Under the pieces are notes generated by a model. The model was not told the origin of the DNA. It saw only the letters and a list, made by a program, of their open reading frames with translations, and ran no database searches. A stretch of DNA of 64,000 nucleotides, taken from contig NC_049981.1 of the NCBI RefSeq assembly GCF_000003815.2, positions 6,038,970 to 6,102,969 on the forward strand. Reading direction: 5' to 3'. This DNA comes from Branchiostoma floridae. Lineage: Eukaryota; Chordata; Leptocardii; Amphioxiformes; Branchiostomatidae. The position numbers and the translations under genes are program-made. Below, one piece after another: positions 58,029 to 64,000 of the stretch (position 1 is the first letter of the stretch; every line of letters begins with the position of its first letter).

Positions 58029-64000
<5,972 letters not shown>

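Overview
The window looks like invertebrate chordate genomic DNA, most likely a lancelet (Branchiostoma). Genes have short phase-consistent introns, gene density is low, and miniature inverted-repeat elements and tRNA-derived SINE-like repeats are frequent. The species call is inference; it rests on the gene content (a lineage-expanded LRR receptor cluster, an Arkadia/RNF111-type RING gene, a KAP NTPase, a small protein made of fibronectin type I-like modules) and not on a database match.

Region 1 (1-35,500) is a tandem cluster of at least eight related leucine-rich-repeat (LRR) genes, called A to H here. Each has its whole coding region in one exon: signal peptide, LRRNT, four LRRs, an LRRCT carrying an unusual extra cysteine cluster, a serine/threonine-rich stalk, one membrane helix and a cytoplasmic tail built around a repeated P-P-I-x-N-T-A-Y motif. 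C, E and H are open throughout. A runs off the left edge and is open as far as visible. B, D, F and G carry frame disruptions; D and F could only make forms without the membrane helix. Flanking DNA is a mosaic of shared blocks, including a conserved non-coding block 5' of most copies.

Region 2 (38,501-51,441) holds a complete six-exon minus-strand gene for a small secreted protein (203 aa) with three fibronectin type I-like modules. Its 9.7-kb third intron contains a complete nine-exon plus-strand gene for a KAP-family P-loop NTPase with internal membrane helices (1,029 aa, 41,683-48,412). All exon phases of both genes close without conflict.

Region 3 (58,029-64,000, minus strand) is the 3' half of an Arkadia/RNF111/Ark2C-like E3 ubiquitin ligase gene, with the NRGA and TIER motifs and a full RING-H2 domain. 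It continues beyond the right edge.

The most unusual pattern is shared by the two minus-strand genes. In four introns the intron begins with a tandem array of copies of the preceding exon's 3' end, the 5' splice site and the first part of the intron. Unit lengths are about 61, 63, 77-81 and 115-141 bp. These are minisatellites seeded on exon/donor junctions.

The remaining space holds MITE-like inverted-repeat elements (several in two or more copies, one with an identifiable empty site), five SINE-like repeats all in the same orientation, retroelement 3' tails, minisatellites and two assembly gaps.
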